From Hymenobacter psychrophilus (GTDB lineage Bacteria > Bacteroidota > Bacteroidia > Cytophagales > Hymenobacteraceae), in contig NZ_FNOV01000002.1 in the NCBI RefSeq assembly GCF_900107135.1, positions 434,001 to 498,000 on the forward strand: a DNA stretch of 64,000 nucleotides, in the 5' to 3' direction. Position 1 is the first letter of the stretch. Every line of letters begins with the position of its first letter. Both the position numbers and the translations under genes were made by a program. Shown here one piece after another: positions 1 through 8,039 of the stretch. The notes under the pieces are model-generated. The model saw only the letters and a program-made list of their open reading frames with translations. It made no database searches and had not been told where the DNA came from.

Positions 1-2281
1 CTACTTTGGCTACCCGGCTTACTTCCACGGCCAGGCGGTTGAGGTCGTCCACCATGCGGTTGATGGTGTCGGCCAGGTCTGCCACTTCGCCCTGGGCACC
101 GAGGGTCAGTTTCTGGGTCAGGTCGCCCTGGCTTACGGCGGTTACTACTTTCACGAGGCCCCGCACCTGGGTGGTGAGGTTGGCGGCCATGGTGTTCACG
201 TTGTCGGTCAGCTCCTTCCACACCCCGCTCACGTTGGGCACGTTGGCCTGCCCGCCGAGGCGGCCCTCGGTGCCCACTTCCTGGGCCACGCGGGTTACTT
301 CGCCGGCAAACACATTCAGCGAGTCCACCATCTGGTTGATGTTGTCCTTGAGGTCGAGCAACTCGCCCTTTACATCCACCGACACCTTCTGGCTCAAATC
401 GCCGCGGGCTACGGCGGTGGTTACGTTGGCAATGTCGCGCACCTGGCTCGTGAGCGAGGCGGCCATAAAGTTCACGTTGTCGGTCAGGTCTTTCCAGGTG
501 CCGCGCACGTTGGGCACTACGGCCTGGCCACCCAGCTTGCCCTCAGTGCCCACCTCGCGGGCCACCCGGGTTACTTCGTCGCCGAAGGTGTTGAGCGAGT
601 CCACCATCTGGTTGAGGTTTTCCTTGAGCTGAAACAGCTCGCCTTTCACGTCGACCGATACTTTCTGGCTCAGGTCGCCGCGGGCTACGGCCGTGGCCAC
701 ATTAGCAATGTCACGCACCTGACTCGTCAGGTTGCTGGCCATCGTGTTCACGTTGTCGGTCAGGTCTTTCCAGGTACCCGATACGCTGGGCACGTTGGCC
801 TGGCCGCCCAGAATACCTTCGGTGCCTACTTCGCGGGCCACGCGGGTTACTTCGCCGGCAAACACGTTGAGTGAGTCCACCATCTGGTTGAGGATATCCT
901 TGAGCTCCAGGATTTCGCCCTTCACGTCCACGGTCATCTTCTGGGTCAGGTCGCCCTTGGCCACGGCCGTGGCCACGCTGGCAATGTCGCGCACCTGACT
1001 CGTCAGGTTGCTGGCCATCGTATTCACGTTGTCCGTCAGCTCCTTCCAAGTGCCGCCCACGTTGGGCACGCTGGCCTGGCCGCCCAGCTTGCCCTCGGTG
1101 CCTACTTCGCGCGCCACCCGGGTTACTTCGTCGCCGAACACGTTGAGCGAGTCCACCATCTGATTGAGGATGTCCTTGAGCTCCAGGATTTCGCCCTTCA
1201 CATTCACGGTCATCTTCTGGGTCAGGTCGCCCTTGGCCACGGCCGTGGCCACGTTGGCAATGTCGCGCACCTGAGAAGTCAGGTTGGAGGCCATCGTGTT
1301 CACATTGTCCGTCAACTCCTTCCAGGTGCCGGCTACGTTGGGCACGCTGGCCTGGCCGCCGAGCTTGCCCTCGGTGCCCACTTCCTGCGCCACCCGGGTT
1401 ACTTCGCCGGCAAACAGGTTGAGCGAGTCCACCATCTGGTTGAGGTTCTGCTTCAAATCGAGCAGCTCGCCTTTTACATCGACGGTGATTTTCTGGCTTA
1501 GGTCGCCGCGGGCTACGGCCGTGGCCACGTTGGCAATATCGCGCACCTGACTTGTCAGGTTGCTGGCCATCGTGTTCACGTTGTCGGTCAGGTCTTTCCA
1601 CACGCCGCCTACGTTGGGCACGCTGGCCTGGCCGCCCAGTTTGCCCTCGGTGCCCACTTCCTGCGCCACCCGGGTTACTTCGCCGGCAAACAGGTTGAGG
1701 TTGTCGATGGTCTTGTTGATAGTTTCGGCCATCACCTTGAAGTCGCCCGAAACCGGAATCTGGAACGTCTCGTCGAGGTTGCCGCGGCTGATGTTCTTGA
1801 GCACCTTGCCCACTTCGAGCACCGGTACGGCAATGCTGTCCACGAGGCCGTTGATGTTGTTGATCATGTCGCGCCAGAAACCGGCGGCATTATCGACCGA
1901 GGCGCGGGCCTTCAGGTTACCTTCTACGCCGGCCACCTTCGAAATGCGCGACACCTCGCCGCCTACCCCGGCAATCATATCCACCATCGAGTTGTACGCC
2001 TCGGCAATTTCAGCAAAGATGTCGTCGTTCTGCTTGGTCAGGCGCACGCTCACGTCGCCCTTCTTGAAGGCGTCGAGGGCGTAGAGCACCCGATTGAGCT
2101 GGTCGTTGATGTAGTCCGAATCGGAACTCCGCACCAACGCCTTGCGGGAGTCCTCGGCCCCTTTTTTACGAGTATGATTGCTGCCACCCAGGTGAGCATT
2201 TGCGCCTGGTGCCGCAGTAGTAGCCGTGTCCGGGGTAGCGGCGGCCGGACGGGTGGATGGGGACGTCTTTGCTGAAGCCAT
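1..2281 (-). CDS. Poly-HAMP sensor histidine kinase, N-terminal part (runs off the window)
   Basis: Only the first 760 codons are present; the frame is open to the window edge, so the kinase core lies outside. The start is the ATG at 2281, about 75 nt below a minus-strand TACCTTTG element. The first ~45 residues are Ala/Thr/Pro-rich and I see no signal peptide or membrane helix, so the protein is probably cytosolic. After two diverged HAMP-like segments (roughly residues 55-200) comes a tandem array of 92-residue units. Each contains the words [18 protein letters not shown], [12 protein letters not shown] and [20 protein letters not shown]. This layout matches fungal group III (Nik1-type) kinases and bacterial poly-HAMP hybrid kinases, in which HAMP stacks relay signals to a C-terminal kinase. 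The catalytic part is inferred from family knowledge, not seen. Confidence 0.85.
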   Translation of the reverse strand, partial: MASAKTSPSTRPAAATPDTATTAAPGANAHLGGSNHTRKKGAEDSRKALVRSSDSDYINDQLNRVLYALDAFKKGDVSVRLTKQNDDIFAEIAEAYNSMVDMIAGVGGEVSRISKVAGVEGNLKARASVDNAAGFWRDMINNINGLVDSIAVPVLEVGKVLKNISRGNLDETFQIPVSGDFKVMAETINKTIDNLNLFAGEVTRVAQEVGTEGKLGGQASVPNVGGVWKDLTDNVNTMASNLTSQVRDIANVATAVARGDLSQKITVDVKGELLDLKQNLNQMVDSLNLFAGEVTRVAQEVGTEGKLGGQASVPNVAGTWKELTDNVNTMASNLTSQVRDIANVATAVAKGDLTQKMTVNVKGEILELKDILNQMVDSLNVFGDEVTRVAREVGTEGKLGGQASVPNVGGTWKELTDNVNTMASNLTSQVRDIASVATAVAKGDLTQKMTVDVKGEILELKDILNQMVDSLNVFAGEVTRVAREVGTEGILGGQANVPSVSGTWKDLTDNVNTMASNLTSQVRDIANVATAVARGDLSQKVSVDVKGELFQLKENLNQMVDSLNTFGDEVTRVAREVGTEGKLGGQAVVPNVRGTWKDLTDNVNFMAASLTSQVRDIANVTTAVARGDLSQKVSVDVKGELLDLKDNINQMVDSLNVFAGEVTRVAQEVGTEGRLGGQANVPNVSGVWKELTDNVNTMAANLTTQVRGLVKVVTAVSQGDLTQKLTLGAQGEVADLADTINRMVDDLNRLAVEVSRVAKV
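19..1700 (-). repeat. Tandem 276-bp coding repeats (HAMP units)
   Basis: The word TTACTTC(G/C) recurs at 19, 295, 571, 847, 1123, 1399 and 1675, exactly 276 bp (92 codons) apart, inside the kinase gene. Units agree closely at the DNA level as well as in protein, which suggests recent duplication or gene conversion between units. Confidence 0.95.
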
Positions 2282-2657
2282 AGGAAGGGAGCGTAACCAA
2301 ATCCGCGCAGTGTGAGCGGGGCGCAAACTAAACTGCCGGAGTGGAGTTTCTTACCCGGCAAAGGTAGCAGAACTGCCGATTTGGCCGCACGCTGTTTTTG
2401 GATACTCCACAAAAAGCCCGCAGTTTCTTGGCGGACCTACATCGGCTCGAGCTTAGCCGCTAGTATCCAACCCGCTAGCCCGGCCCGACACTTACACGGC
2501 CTTACGACACTCCTATATATAGGTAGGACCGCCAGTCTGCTTATTTGAGGACCATTGGGATGAGGCCGGATTATTGCAGCATCTTTGCGGCAAAATTCAA
2601 CTTTTGCGCGGGGCAACCCGTTTCCTACTACATACCCGTTCCGCGTCCTCCCCACCT
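2282..2657. other. Divergent intergenic region between the HAMP kinase and topA
   Basis: This 376-bp gap separates divergent genes and should hold both promoters. A minus-strand TACCTTTG lies at 2359-2366. A 12-bp palindrome, CCTATATATAGG, sits at 2512-2523 and could be an operator or a promoter part. I see no convincing gene here; short open frames have no recognisable product. Confidence 0.5.
2359..2366 (-). promoter_or_regulatory. Bacteroidota -7 element for the HAMP kinase gene
   Basis: Read on the minus strand the sequence is TACCTTTG, a match to TAnnTTTG, about 78 nt before the kinase ATG. No clear -33 TTG at the usual distance was identified. Confidence 0.5.
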
Positions 2658-5159
2658 ATGGTCAAAAACTTAGTCATCGTCGAATCACCTGCCAAAGCCA
2701 AAACCATCGAGGGTTACCTCGGCAAAGACTTCGTTGTGCGCTCGTCCTTCGGTCACGTCCGGGACCTTCCCAAGGACAATAATGCCATCGATATTGCCAA
2801 CGGCTTCAAGCCCACTTACGTCGTATCAGCCGATAAGCGCGATATAATCAGTCAGTTGAAAAAATTGGCGAAGGAAGCTGAAATCGTGTGGCTAGCTAGT
2901 GATGATGACCGCGAGGGTGAAGCTATCAGCTGGCACCTGGCCGAGACGCTGAACCTGAACAGTGAGAAAACGCGGCGCATTGTGTTCCGCGAAATCACCA
3001 AAACGGCCATTCTCAAGGCCATCGACAACCCGCGCGAAATCGACCTGAATTTAGTGAATGCCCAGCAGGCCCGGCGGGTGCTCGACCGGCTGGTGGGCTT
3101 CGAGTTGAGTCCGGTACTGTGGAAAAAAGTGAAGGCCGGCCTGTCGGCGGGGCGGGTACAGAGCGTGGCCGTGCGGCTGGTGGTAGACCGGGAGCGGGAA
3201 ATCAGCGGCTTTACCGTGACGTCGGCGTATCGGATAGTGGCCCGTTTTGATGCCGGTCGGGGAGCCGTACTCGAAGCGGAGTTGCCCACCCGTTACAAAA
3301 CCCGCGCCGAGGCTGAAGCCTTTCTGGCTCGTTGCGTAGGGGCCGATTATGCCATCCAGAACTTGGAGCAGAAGCCCGGCAAGCGCACGCCTGCACCGCC
3401 CTTTACCACTTCTACGCTGCAGCAGGAGGCCTCACGCAAGCTCGGCTTCTCGGTAGCCCAGACGATGAGCGTGGCCCAGAAGCTCTACGAGGCCGGCCGC
3501 ATCAGTTACATGCGTACCGACTCGCTCAACCTGTCGGAAGACGCCATTGCAGCCGCCAAAACCGCTATTACCGACGCTTACGGCGCCGAATACGCGCACA
3601 CGCGCCACTTCAAAACCAAGTCGGCCTCGGCCCAGGAGGCCCACGAAGCCATCCGTCCCACCGACTTCACGCTGCTCAAAGCCGGCTCCGATTCGCAGGA
3701 GCAGCGCCTTTACGACCTGATCCGCAAGCGGGCCATGGCCTCGCAAATGGCTGACGCGGTAATTGAGCGCACTGTGGCCACCATTGGCATCAGTACCCAA
3801 CCGGGCGTTACGCTCACGGCCAGCGGTGAGGTCATCACCTTCGAAGGTTTCCTGAAGGCCTATACCGAAAGCAAAGACGACGACGAGCAGGACAGCGACG
3901 AGCCGGCGGAATCGTCGTTTTCGCGGGGGCTGCCGCCGTTGAGCGTGGGCCAGCAGCTGCCGTTGCAGCAGTTTACCGCCACCGAACGGTTTGCCTCGCC
4001 GGCGGCCCGCTTCACGGAGGCCTCGCTGGTGAAAAAGCTGGAGGAAATGGGTATTGGCCGGCCTTCGACCTACGCCCCCACCATCAGCACCATTCAGAAG
4101 CGCGGCTACGTGGAAAAGGACTCGCGCGACGGCAAGGAGCGCAAATTCCATGTACTCACGCTGGATGGCCAGCAGGTAAAAACGGAAATCAAAACCGAAA
4201 CCTACGGTGCCGATAAGGCCAAGCTGTTCCCCACCGACGTGGCCATGGTCGTGACCGACTTTTTGGTGGAGCACTTCCCGGCCATTGTCGACTTTCAGTT
4301 CACGGCCAAAGTAGAGGACGAGTTTGACCGGATTGCCGACGGGCTCGACAACTGGACTGACATGCTGAGCGGTTTCTACACACCCTTCCACAAAACCGTG
4401 GAGTTGGGCGAGGAGATTGAGCGCAGCACGCTGGGCAGCACCCGCGAAATTGGCCTGCACCCCGAAACGGGCCAGAAGCTGACCGCCCGCCTCGGCCGCT
4501 ATGGCCCCTACGTGCAGATTGAGCCGCTGGAAGGCGCCCCCGAAGACGAGAAGCCGGTGTACGCCAGCCTGCGCAAAGGCCAGTTCATCGAGAGCCTGAC
4601 TATCGAAGAAGCCCTCGACCTGTTCAAGCTGCCGCGGGTGGTGGGCGAGTTCGAGGAGAAGAGCATGACGGCCGCCCTCGGCCGTTTCGGCCCCTATATC
4701 CGCCACGACAGCAAGTTTTACTCCTTGCGCAAGGACCAGGATCCGCATACCATCACGGGTGAAGAGGGCGTGGAGTTGATTGAGGCCAAGCGCAAGGCTG
4801 ATGCCGAGCGGCTCATCAAGTCGTTTGATGAGAACCCCGATATTCAGGTGCTTAATGGCCGCTTCGGCCCCTACATCGTGGCGGGCAAAAAAAATGTGAA
4901 GATTCCGAAAGGCGAAGAGCCCGCCGACCTCACGCTGGCGCGCTGCCTGGAACTGGCCGAGGCCACACCCGACAAGCCCGCGCGCGGCGGCCGTTTCGCC
5001 AAGAAGACTGCCCCTGCGACCGAGGAAAAAACTGATACGCCGGCCAAGAAGGCGGCTGTCAAAAAACCGGCCGCCAAAAAGAAGGCACCAGCCAAGAAAG
5101 CGGCCGGCGCCACGGCAAAGAAACCAGCGGCTAAGAAACCCGCCAAAAAGGCTGAATAA
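2658..5159 (+). CDS. topA: DNA topoisomerase I (type IA)
   Basis: Relaxes negatively supercoiled DNA by a transient 5'-phosphotyrosine link. The chosen ATG (MVKNLVIVESPAKAK) starts directly at the TOPRIM domain; the longer open frame upstream adds an unconserved leader. TOPRIM carries VIVESPAKAKTIEGYLG and the acidic DDDREGEAISWH motif. The catalytic tyrosine is Tyr284 in ISYMRTDS. The C-terminus has no zinc fingers but three G-R-(Y/F)-GPY repeats (about residues 610-760), as in Bacteroidota enzymes, then a ~50-residue Lys/Ala/Pro-rich tail resembling histone H1. The 833-residue length fits this subgroup. A strong hairpin terminator follows 62 nt after the stop. Identification is secure; the tail's role in DNA binding is inference. 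Confidence 0.97.
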   Translation: MVKNLVIVESPAKAKTIEGYLGKDFVVRSSFGHVRDLPKDNNAIDIANGFKPTYVVSADKRDIISQLKKLAKEAEIVWLASDDDREGEAISWHLAETLNLNSEKTRRIVFREITKTAILKAIDNPREIDLNLVNAQQARRVLDRLVGFELSPVLWKKVKAGLSAGRVQSVAVRLVVDREREISGFTVTSAYRIVARFDAGRGAVLEAELPTRYKTRAEAEAFLARCVGADYAIQNLEQKPGKRTPAPPFTTSTLQQEASRKLGFSVAQTMSVAQKLYEAGRISYMRTDSLNLSEDAIAAAKTAITDAYGAEYAHTRHFKTKSASAQEAHEAIRPTDFTLLKAGSDSQEQRLYDLIRKRAMASQMADAVIERTVATIGISTQPGVTLTASGEVITFEGFLKAYTESKDDDEQDSDEPAESSFSRGLPPLSVGQQLPLQQFTATERFASPAARFTEASLVKKLEEMGIGRPSTYAPTISTIQKRGYVEKDSRDGKERKFHVLTLDGQQVKTEIKTETYGADKAKLFPTDVAMVVTDFLVEHFPAIVDFQFTAKVEDEFDRIADGLDNWTDMLSGFYTPFHKTVELGEEIERSTLGSTREIGLHPETGQKLTARLGRYGPYVQIEPLEGAPEDEKPVYASLRKGQFIESLTIEEALDLFKLPRVVGEFEEKSMTAALGRFGPYIRHDSKFYSLRKDQDPHTITGEEGVELIEAKRKADAERLIKSFDENPDIQVLNGRFGPYIVAGKKNVKIPKGEEPADLTLARCLELAEATPDKPARGGRFAKKTAPATEEKTDTPAKKAAVKKPAAKKKAPAKKAAGATAKKPAAKKPAKKAE

Positions 5160-5220
5160 TCCAAGTTGTGAACATACTTTTCCGGTGTCGGCGCTTTACG
5201 CCCACACTATGCTTTTTTGC

Positions 5221-5250
5221 AAAGCTCCGGCCCCAACTGGCCGGAGCTTT
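5221..5250 (+). terminator. Intrinsic terminator of topA
   Basis: Perfect 12-bp stem (AAAGCTCCGGCC and its complement) around a 6-nt loop, followed by a T run. It lies before the GTG proposed for the next gene, which supports moving that gene's start downstream. Confidence 0.85.
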
Positions 5251-5321
5251 TTTTGTGGCTTGACCAGCAAATACGTAATCTGCAGCCGCGTTTATATTTT
5301 CCTCTTCCGAAGCCTTGCTGC

Positions 5322-6260
5322 GTGCGAAAAAGCTGTTTGTTCCTGTTGCCCTTTCTGCTCGACTGCACTGGCCCCAACTCCGAATCGGCGGCCGGTACGC
5401 TTCCTGAACGTAGTACTGGTGCCACTGGCACCATTGGCAACACTGCCGCCGCACCGCCAGTACCGGACCCGCCCGCCCCCACGCTGTACTCCTGGCTGCC
5501 GCCGGGCCGCTACCGGGCCAGCCAGACGGTGGCGGCCCGGTTTGGGCCGCCGGCCGGCTACCAGCGGGTGGCGGTGGCGGCCGGCTCGTTTGGGCAGTGG
5601 CTGCGGTATCTGCCGCTACTGCCGGCTGGCGCGCCCGTGAAACTCTATAACGGCCAGCTCAAGGACCGCCAGGATGTGCATGCGGCCGTACTCGATATGG
5701 ATGTGGGCAGCCGCGACCTGCAACAGTGCGCCGATGCGGTTATCCGGCTGCGGGCCGAGTACCTGTTCAGCCAGAACCCCGATCAAGTACATTTCCATCT
5801 GACCAGCGGCGACGATATCGGTTTCAGGGACTGGTATTCGGGCCGGGGCTTCCGGGTGGCGGGCAACTCGGTGCTGCCGGCCACCCGGCCTGCCGAAGCG
5901 CCCAGCCACGCCAACTTCCGCCGCTACCTCTACCAGATTTTCACCTATGCCGGCACGCTTTCGCTGAGCAAGGAGCTGCAACCCACGGCCCTGGCCCAGG
6001 TGCAGGCCGGCGACGTACTCATCCGGGGCGGCTCGCCAGGCCATGCCGTACTGGTGCTCGATGTGGCCGTGCAGACCGCCACCGGCCGCCGGCTGGTGCT
6101 ACTGGCCCAGAGCTACATGCCCGCCCAGCAAATGCACGTACTCAAAAATGTTTCGGATGATACCGGCCTGGGCGCCTGGTTCTACCTCGACCCCAGCCAA
6201 GCGCGCGTGGATACGCCGGAGTGGACATTCCGGAGCACCGAGCTGGGCCGGTTTGAGTAG
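5322..6260 (+). CDS. DUF4846 family protein
   Basis: Function unknown. The body contains the DUF4846-like words FGQWLRYLPLLPAG, LYNGQLKDRQ and DLQQCADAVIRLRAEYL; family assignment is from memory of these motifs. I chose the GTG at 5322 (MRKSCLFLLPFLLDC) because upstream codons overlap the topA terminator and because it opens with a hydrophobic stretch that could be a signal peptide. The LLDC sequence is a poor lipobox, so lipid anchoring is uncertain. Residues ~25-50 are Thr/Pro/Ala-rich. Predicted length 312 residues. It is followed by a degenerate inverted repeat and then the sirtuin gene, probably a separate transcript. Confidence 0.75.
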   Translation: MRKSCLFLLPFLLDCTGPNSESAAGTLPERSTGATGTIGNTAAAPPVPDPPAPTLYSWLPPGRYRASQTVAARFGPPAGYQRVAVAAGSFGQWLRYLPLLPAGAPVKLYNGQLKDRQDVHAAVLDMDVGSRDLQQCADAVIRLRAEYLFSQNPDQVHFHLTSGDDIGFRDWYSGRGFRVAGNSVLPATRPAEAPSHANFRRYLYQIFTYAGTLSLSKELQPTALAQVQAGDVLIRGGSPGHAVLVLDVAVQTATGRRLVLLAQSYMPAQQMHVLKNVSDDTGLGAWFYLDPSQARVDTPEWTFRSTELGRFE

Positions 6261-6284
6261 AGTAGAAAACTTATTTTACAATGG

Positions 6285-6397
6285 CCATTCCGATGCTGAA
6301 CGAATCTGGCGTGCAGCAGTAAAATCAGTTACTCGCGCAACGTCAGCACGCTGGCAAAATTTCTCTTGCCGCTCGATTCGAGGAATGTCGGAATGAC
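6285..6397. repeat. Degenerate intergenic inverted repeat (CATTCCGA...CGAATC family)
   Basis: Outer arms at 6285-6306 and 6375-6397 share CATTCCGA and CGAATC in inverted order, with a diverged middle. It fills the gap between the DUF4846 gene and the sirtuin gene and looks like an old copy of a dispersed palindromic repeat. Confidence 0.55.
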
Positions 6398-6420
6398 TGT
6401 TTCCAGCTTCATCACTCACT

Positions 6421-7122
6421 ATGAAAAAGATTGTAGCCTTAACCGGAGCCGGTATTTCGGCGGAAAGCGGACTGGCCACGTTCCGGGCCTCGGACGGACT
6501 CTGGGAAAACCACCGCATCGAGGACGTGGCCACGCCCGAGGGCTGGGCAAAAAACCCAGCCTTGGTGCTCGACTTCTACAACCAGCGCCGGGCCGCCGCC
6601 CGGGCCGCCCAACCCAACGCCGGCCACCTGGCCCTGGCCGGGCTCGAAGACCAGTTTGAGGTCGTCGTCATCACCCAGAACGTGGACGATTTGCACGAAC
6701 GGGCGGGCTCCTCGCGGGTGCTGCACCTGCACGGCAAGCTGTTTGAGAGCCGCAGCTCGCGCCACGAGCAACTGGTATATCCGATGAGCAGTGACCGAAT
6801 TGAGCTGGGCGAGAACTGCGAGAAAGGCCACCAGCTGCGGCCCAACATTGTGTGGTTCGGCGAGGCCGTACCGATGATGGAAGTAGCCATGGAAGAGGTG
6901 GAAACTGCCGATGCGCTGCTCATCGTGGGCACTTCGCTACAGGTGTACCCGGCGGCTGGGCTGGTCGATTATGTGCCTCGCAATGCCCCTATCTACATCA
7001 TCGATCCTGGCCGGCCGCCGTTGTCGGCCCGCCCACGCCTGCACTTTATTACCGAGCCCGCCACCACCGGCACGCCCCACGTGGCCGAGCAGCTGCGGCA
7101 ACTATTTGGCTTTGATGTTTAG
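6421..7122 (+). CDS. cobB: Sirtuin, NAD-dependent protein deacylase (SIR2/CobB family)
   Basis: Removes acyl groups from protein lysines using NAD. Visible motifs: GAGISAESG (residues 9-17), TQNVDD (85-90), catalytic His104 in HLHG, RPNIVWFGE (140-148) and GTSLQVYPAAG. Tyr53 and Arg56 (YNQR) match the residues that class III (Sirt5-like) enzymes use for succinyl or malonyl groups, so desuccinylase activity is likely by family knowledge. The four zinc-binding cysteines of standard sirtuins are missing: only Cys133 lies in that loop. Similar zinc-less loops occur in other Bacteroidota sirtuins as far as I recall. The gene overlaps the following small membrane gene by 8 nt. Confidence 0.93.
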   Translation: MKKIVALTGAGISAESGLATFRASDGLWENHRIEDVATPEGWAKNPALVLDFYNQRRAAARAAQPNAGHLALAGLEDQFEVVVITQNVDDLHERAGSSRVLHLHGKLFESRSSRHEQLVYPMSSDRIELGENCEKGHQLRPNIVWFGEAVPMMEVAMEEVETADALLIVGTSLQVYPAAGLVDYVPRNAPIYIIDPGRPPLSARPRLHFITEPATTGTPHVAEQLRQLFGFDV

Positions 7123-7363
7123 CCTGCTTCCGTCTCGTCCACTATTTCTCTTGGGCGACATAACCGGCCTTCTGTGGCTGGGAGGAATGGTACTGCTAGT
7201 GCTATTCAGTGGCTTAGTAGCCGCTATAATAACGACCGGGAAGAGCAGCTTTGTCGCGGGAGCGAATACTCCCGCGGACAAACAACAGCGGCTGACGCTG
7301 CTCATAGTACTGGCACCCGTTCTGACCCTTATCCTGTTATATTATTTGATAATAGGGGCGTAA
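7115..7363 (+). CDS. Small two-helix membrane protein
   Basis: An 82-residue protein whose ATG lies inside the last codons of the sirtuin gene (8-nt overlap, ATGTTTAG), a layout typical of translational coupling. It has two hydrophobic segments, about residues 17-41 and 62-80, joined by a short polar loop. I recognise no family. Its position suggests co-transcription with the sirtuin; a functional link is only inference. Confidence 0.6.
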   Translation: MFSLLPSRPLFLLGDITGLLWLGGMVLLVLFSGLVAAIITTGKSSFVAGANTPADKQQRLTLLIVLAPVLTLILLYYLIIGA

Positions 7364-7415
7364 TGCGCTGTTTACAAAACCCTTCATTATTCACCCACTT
7401 ACTTATTCACCGCTC

Positions 7416-7955
7416 ATGGCCTCGATTGTCGGGCACTGCGTATTGGGCGCAACGCTGGCTAAACTACTGCTGCCCGAGCGGCGCTACTGGTCTTACTGGC
7501 TGCTGGCCGCCGCCTGCGCCTTTCTGCCCGATGCCGATGTAGTTGGGTTCAAGCTGCACATTGCCTACGGCAGCCTGTGGGGCCACCGCGGGCTAAGCCA
7601 CTCGCTGCTGGCAGCGGCGGTGGTGGCTACCGTTTTGGTACTGCTGGTGGGTGGTCGGGCCGGGGCGCCGCCACCCGGGCGGTTGTGGCTGCTGCTGCTG
7701 CTGGCCACGGCCTCGCACGGCGTGCTCGATGCCATGACCACCGGTGGGCTGGGCGTAGCTTTTTTCAGTCCGTTTGATACCGGGCGGCACTTTTTTGGAT
7801 TCCGCCCGATTGCGGTTTCACCAATTGGGCTAAAGAACTTTATGGGCGAGTGGGCAACGCGGGTGCTGCGGAGCGAGGCGAAGTGGGTGCTGCTGCCCTG
7901 CGCACTGCTGCTGCTGGTACAGGCAGCCGTGCGGCGAGGCATACGGACAGGTTGA
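7416..7955 (+). CDS. Membrane-bound metal-dependent hydrolase, YdjM/DUF457 family
   Basis: A 179-residue protein with several membrane segments. Conserved words are the N-terminal His in SIVGHCVLGA, FLPDAD, HRGLSHSLL and SHGVLDAMTTGG; together they define the YdjM/YbcI (DUF457) family of predicted inner-membrane hydrolases. The His and Asp residues are the likely metal ligands by family inference. It is read in the same direction as the sirtuin and the small membrane gene, after a 52-nt gap. Substrate unknown. Confidence 0.85.
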   Translation: MASIVGHCVLGATLAKLLLPERRYWSYWLLAAACAFLPDADVVGFKLHIAYGSLWGHRGLSHSLLAAAVVATVLVLLVGGRAGAPPPGRLWLLLLLATASHGVLDAMTTGGLGVAFFSPFDTGRHFFGFRPIAVSPIGLKNFMGEWATRVLRSEAKWVLLPCALLLLVQAAVRRGIRTG

Positions 7956-8039
7956 ACAAGCGGTGTCCATAAAAATTAAAGTCAGATTAAATCGGAATCC
8001 GGGCCTATCCGTAGAAGAAAATCCTACACCTTTTTTTCT

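Noticed and set aside
711..1601. A 296-codon minus-strand frame and several plus-strand frames across the HAMP array
   Set aside because: They are out-of-frame readings of the 276-bp HAMP repeats; the repeats keep shadow frames open. The in-frame reading gives a coherent HAMP protein.
3432..4748. 438-codon open frame antisense to topA
   Set aside because: GC-rich antisense shadow with no recognisable domain; topA on the other strand is certain.
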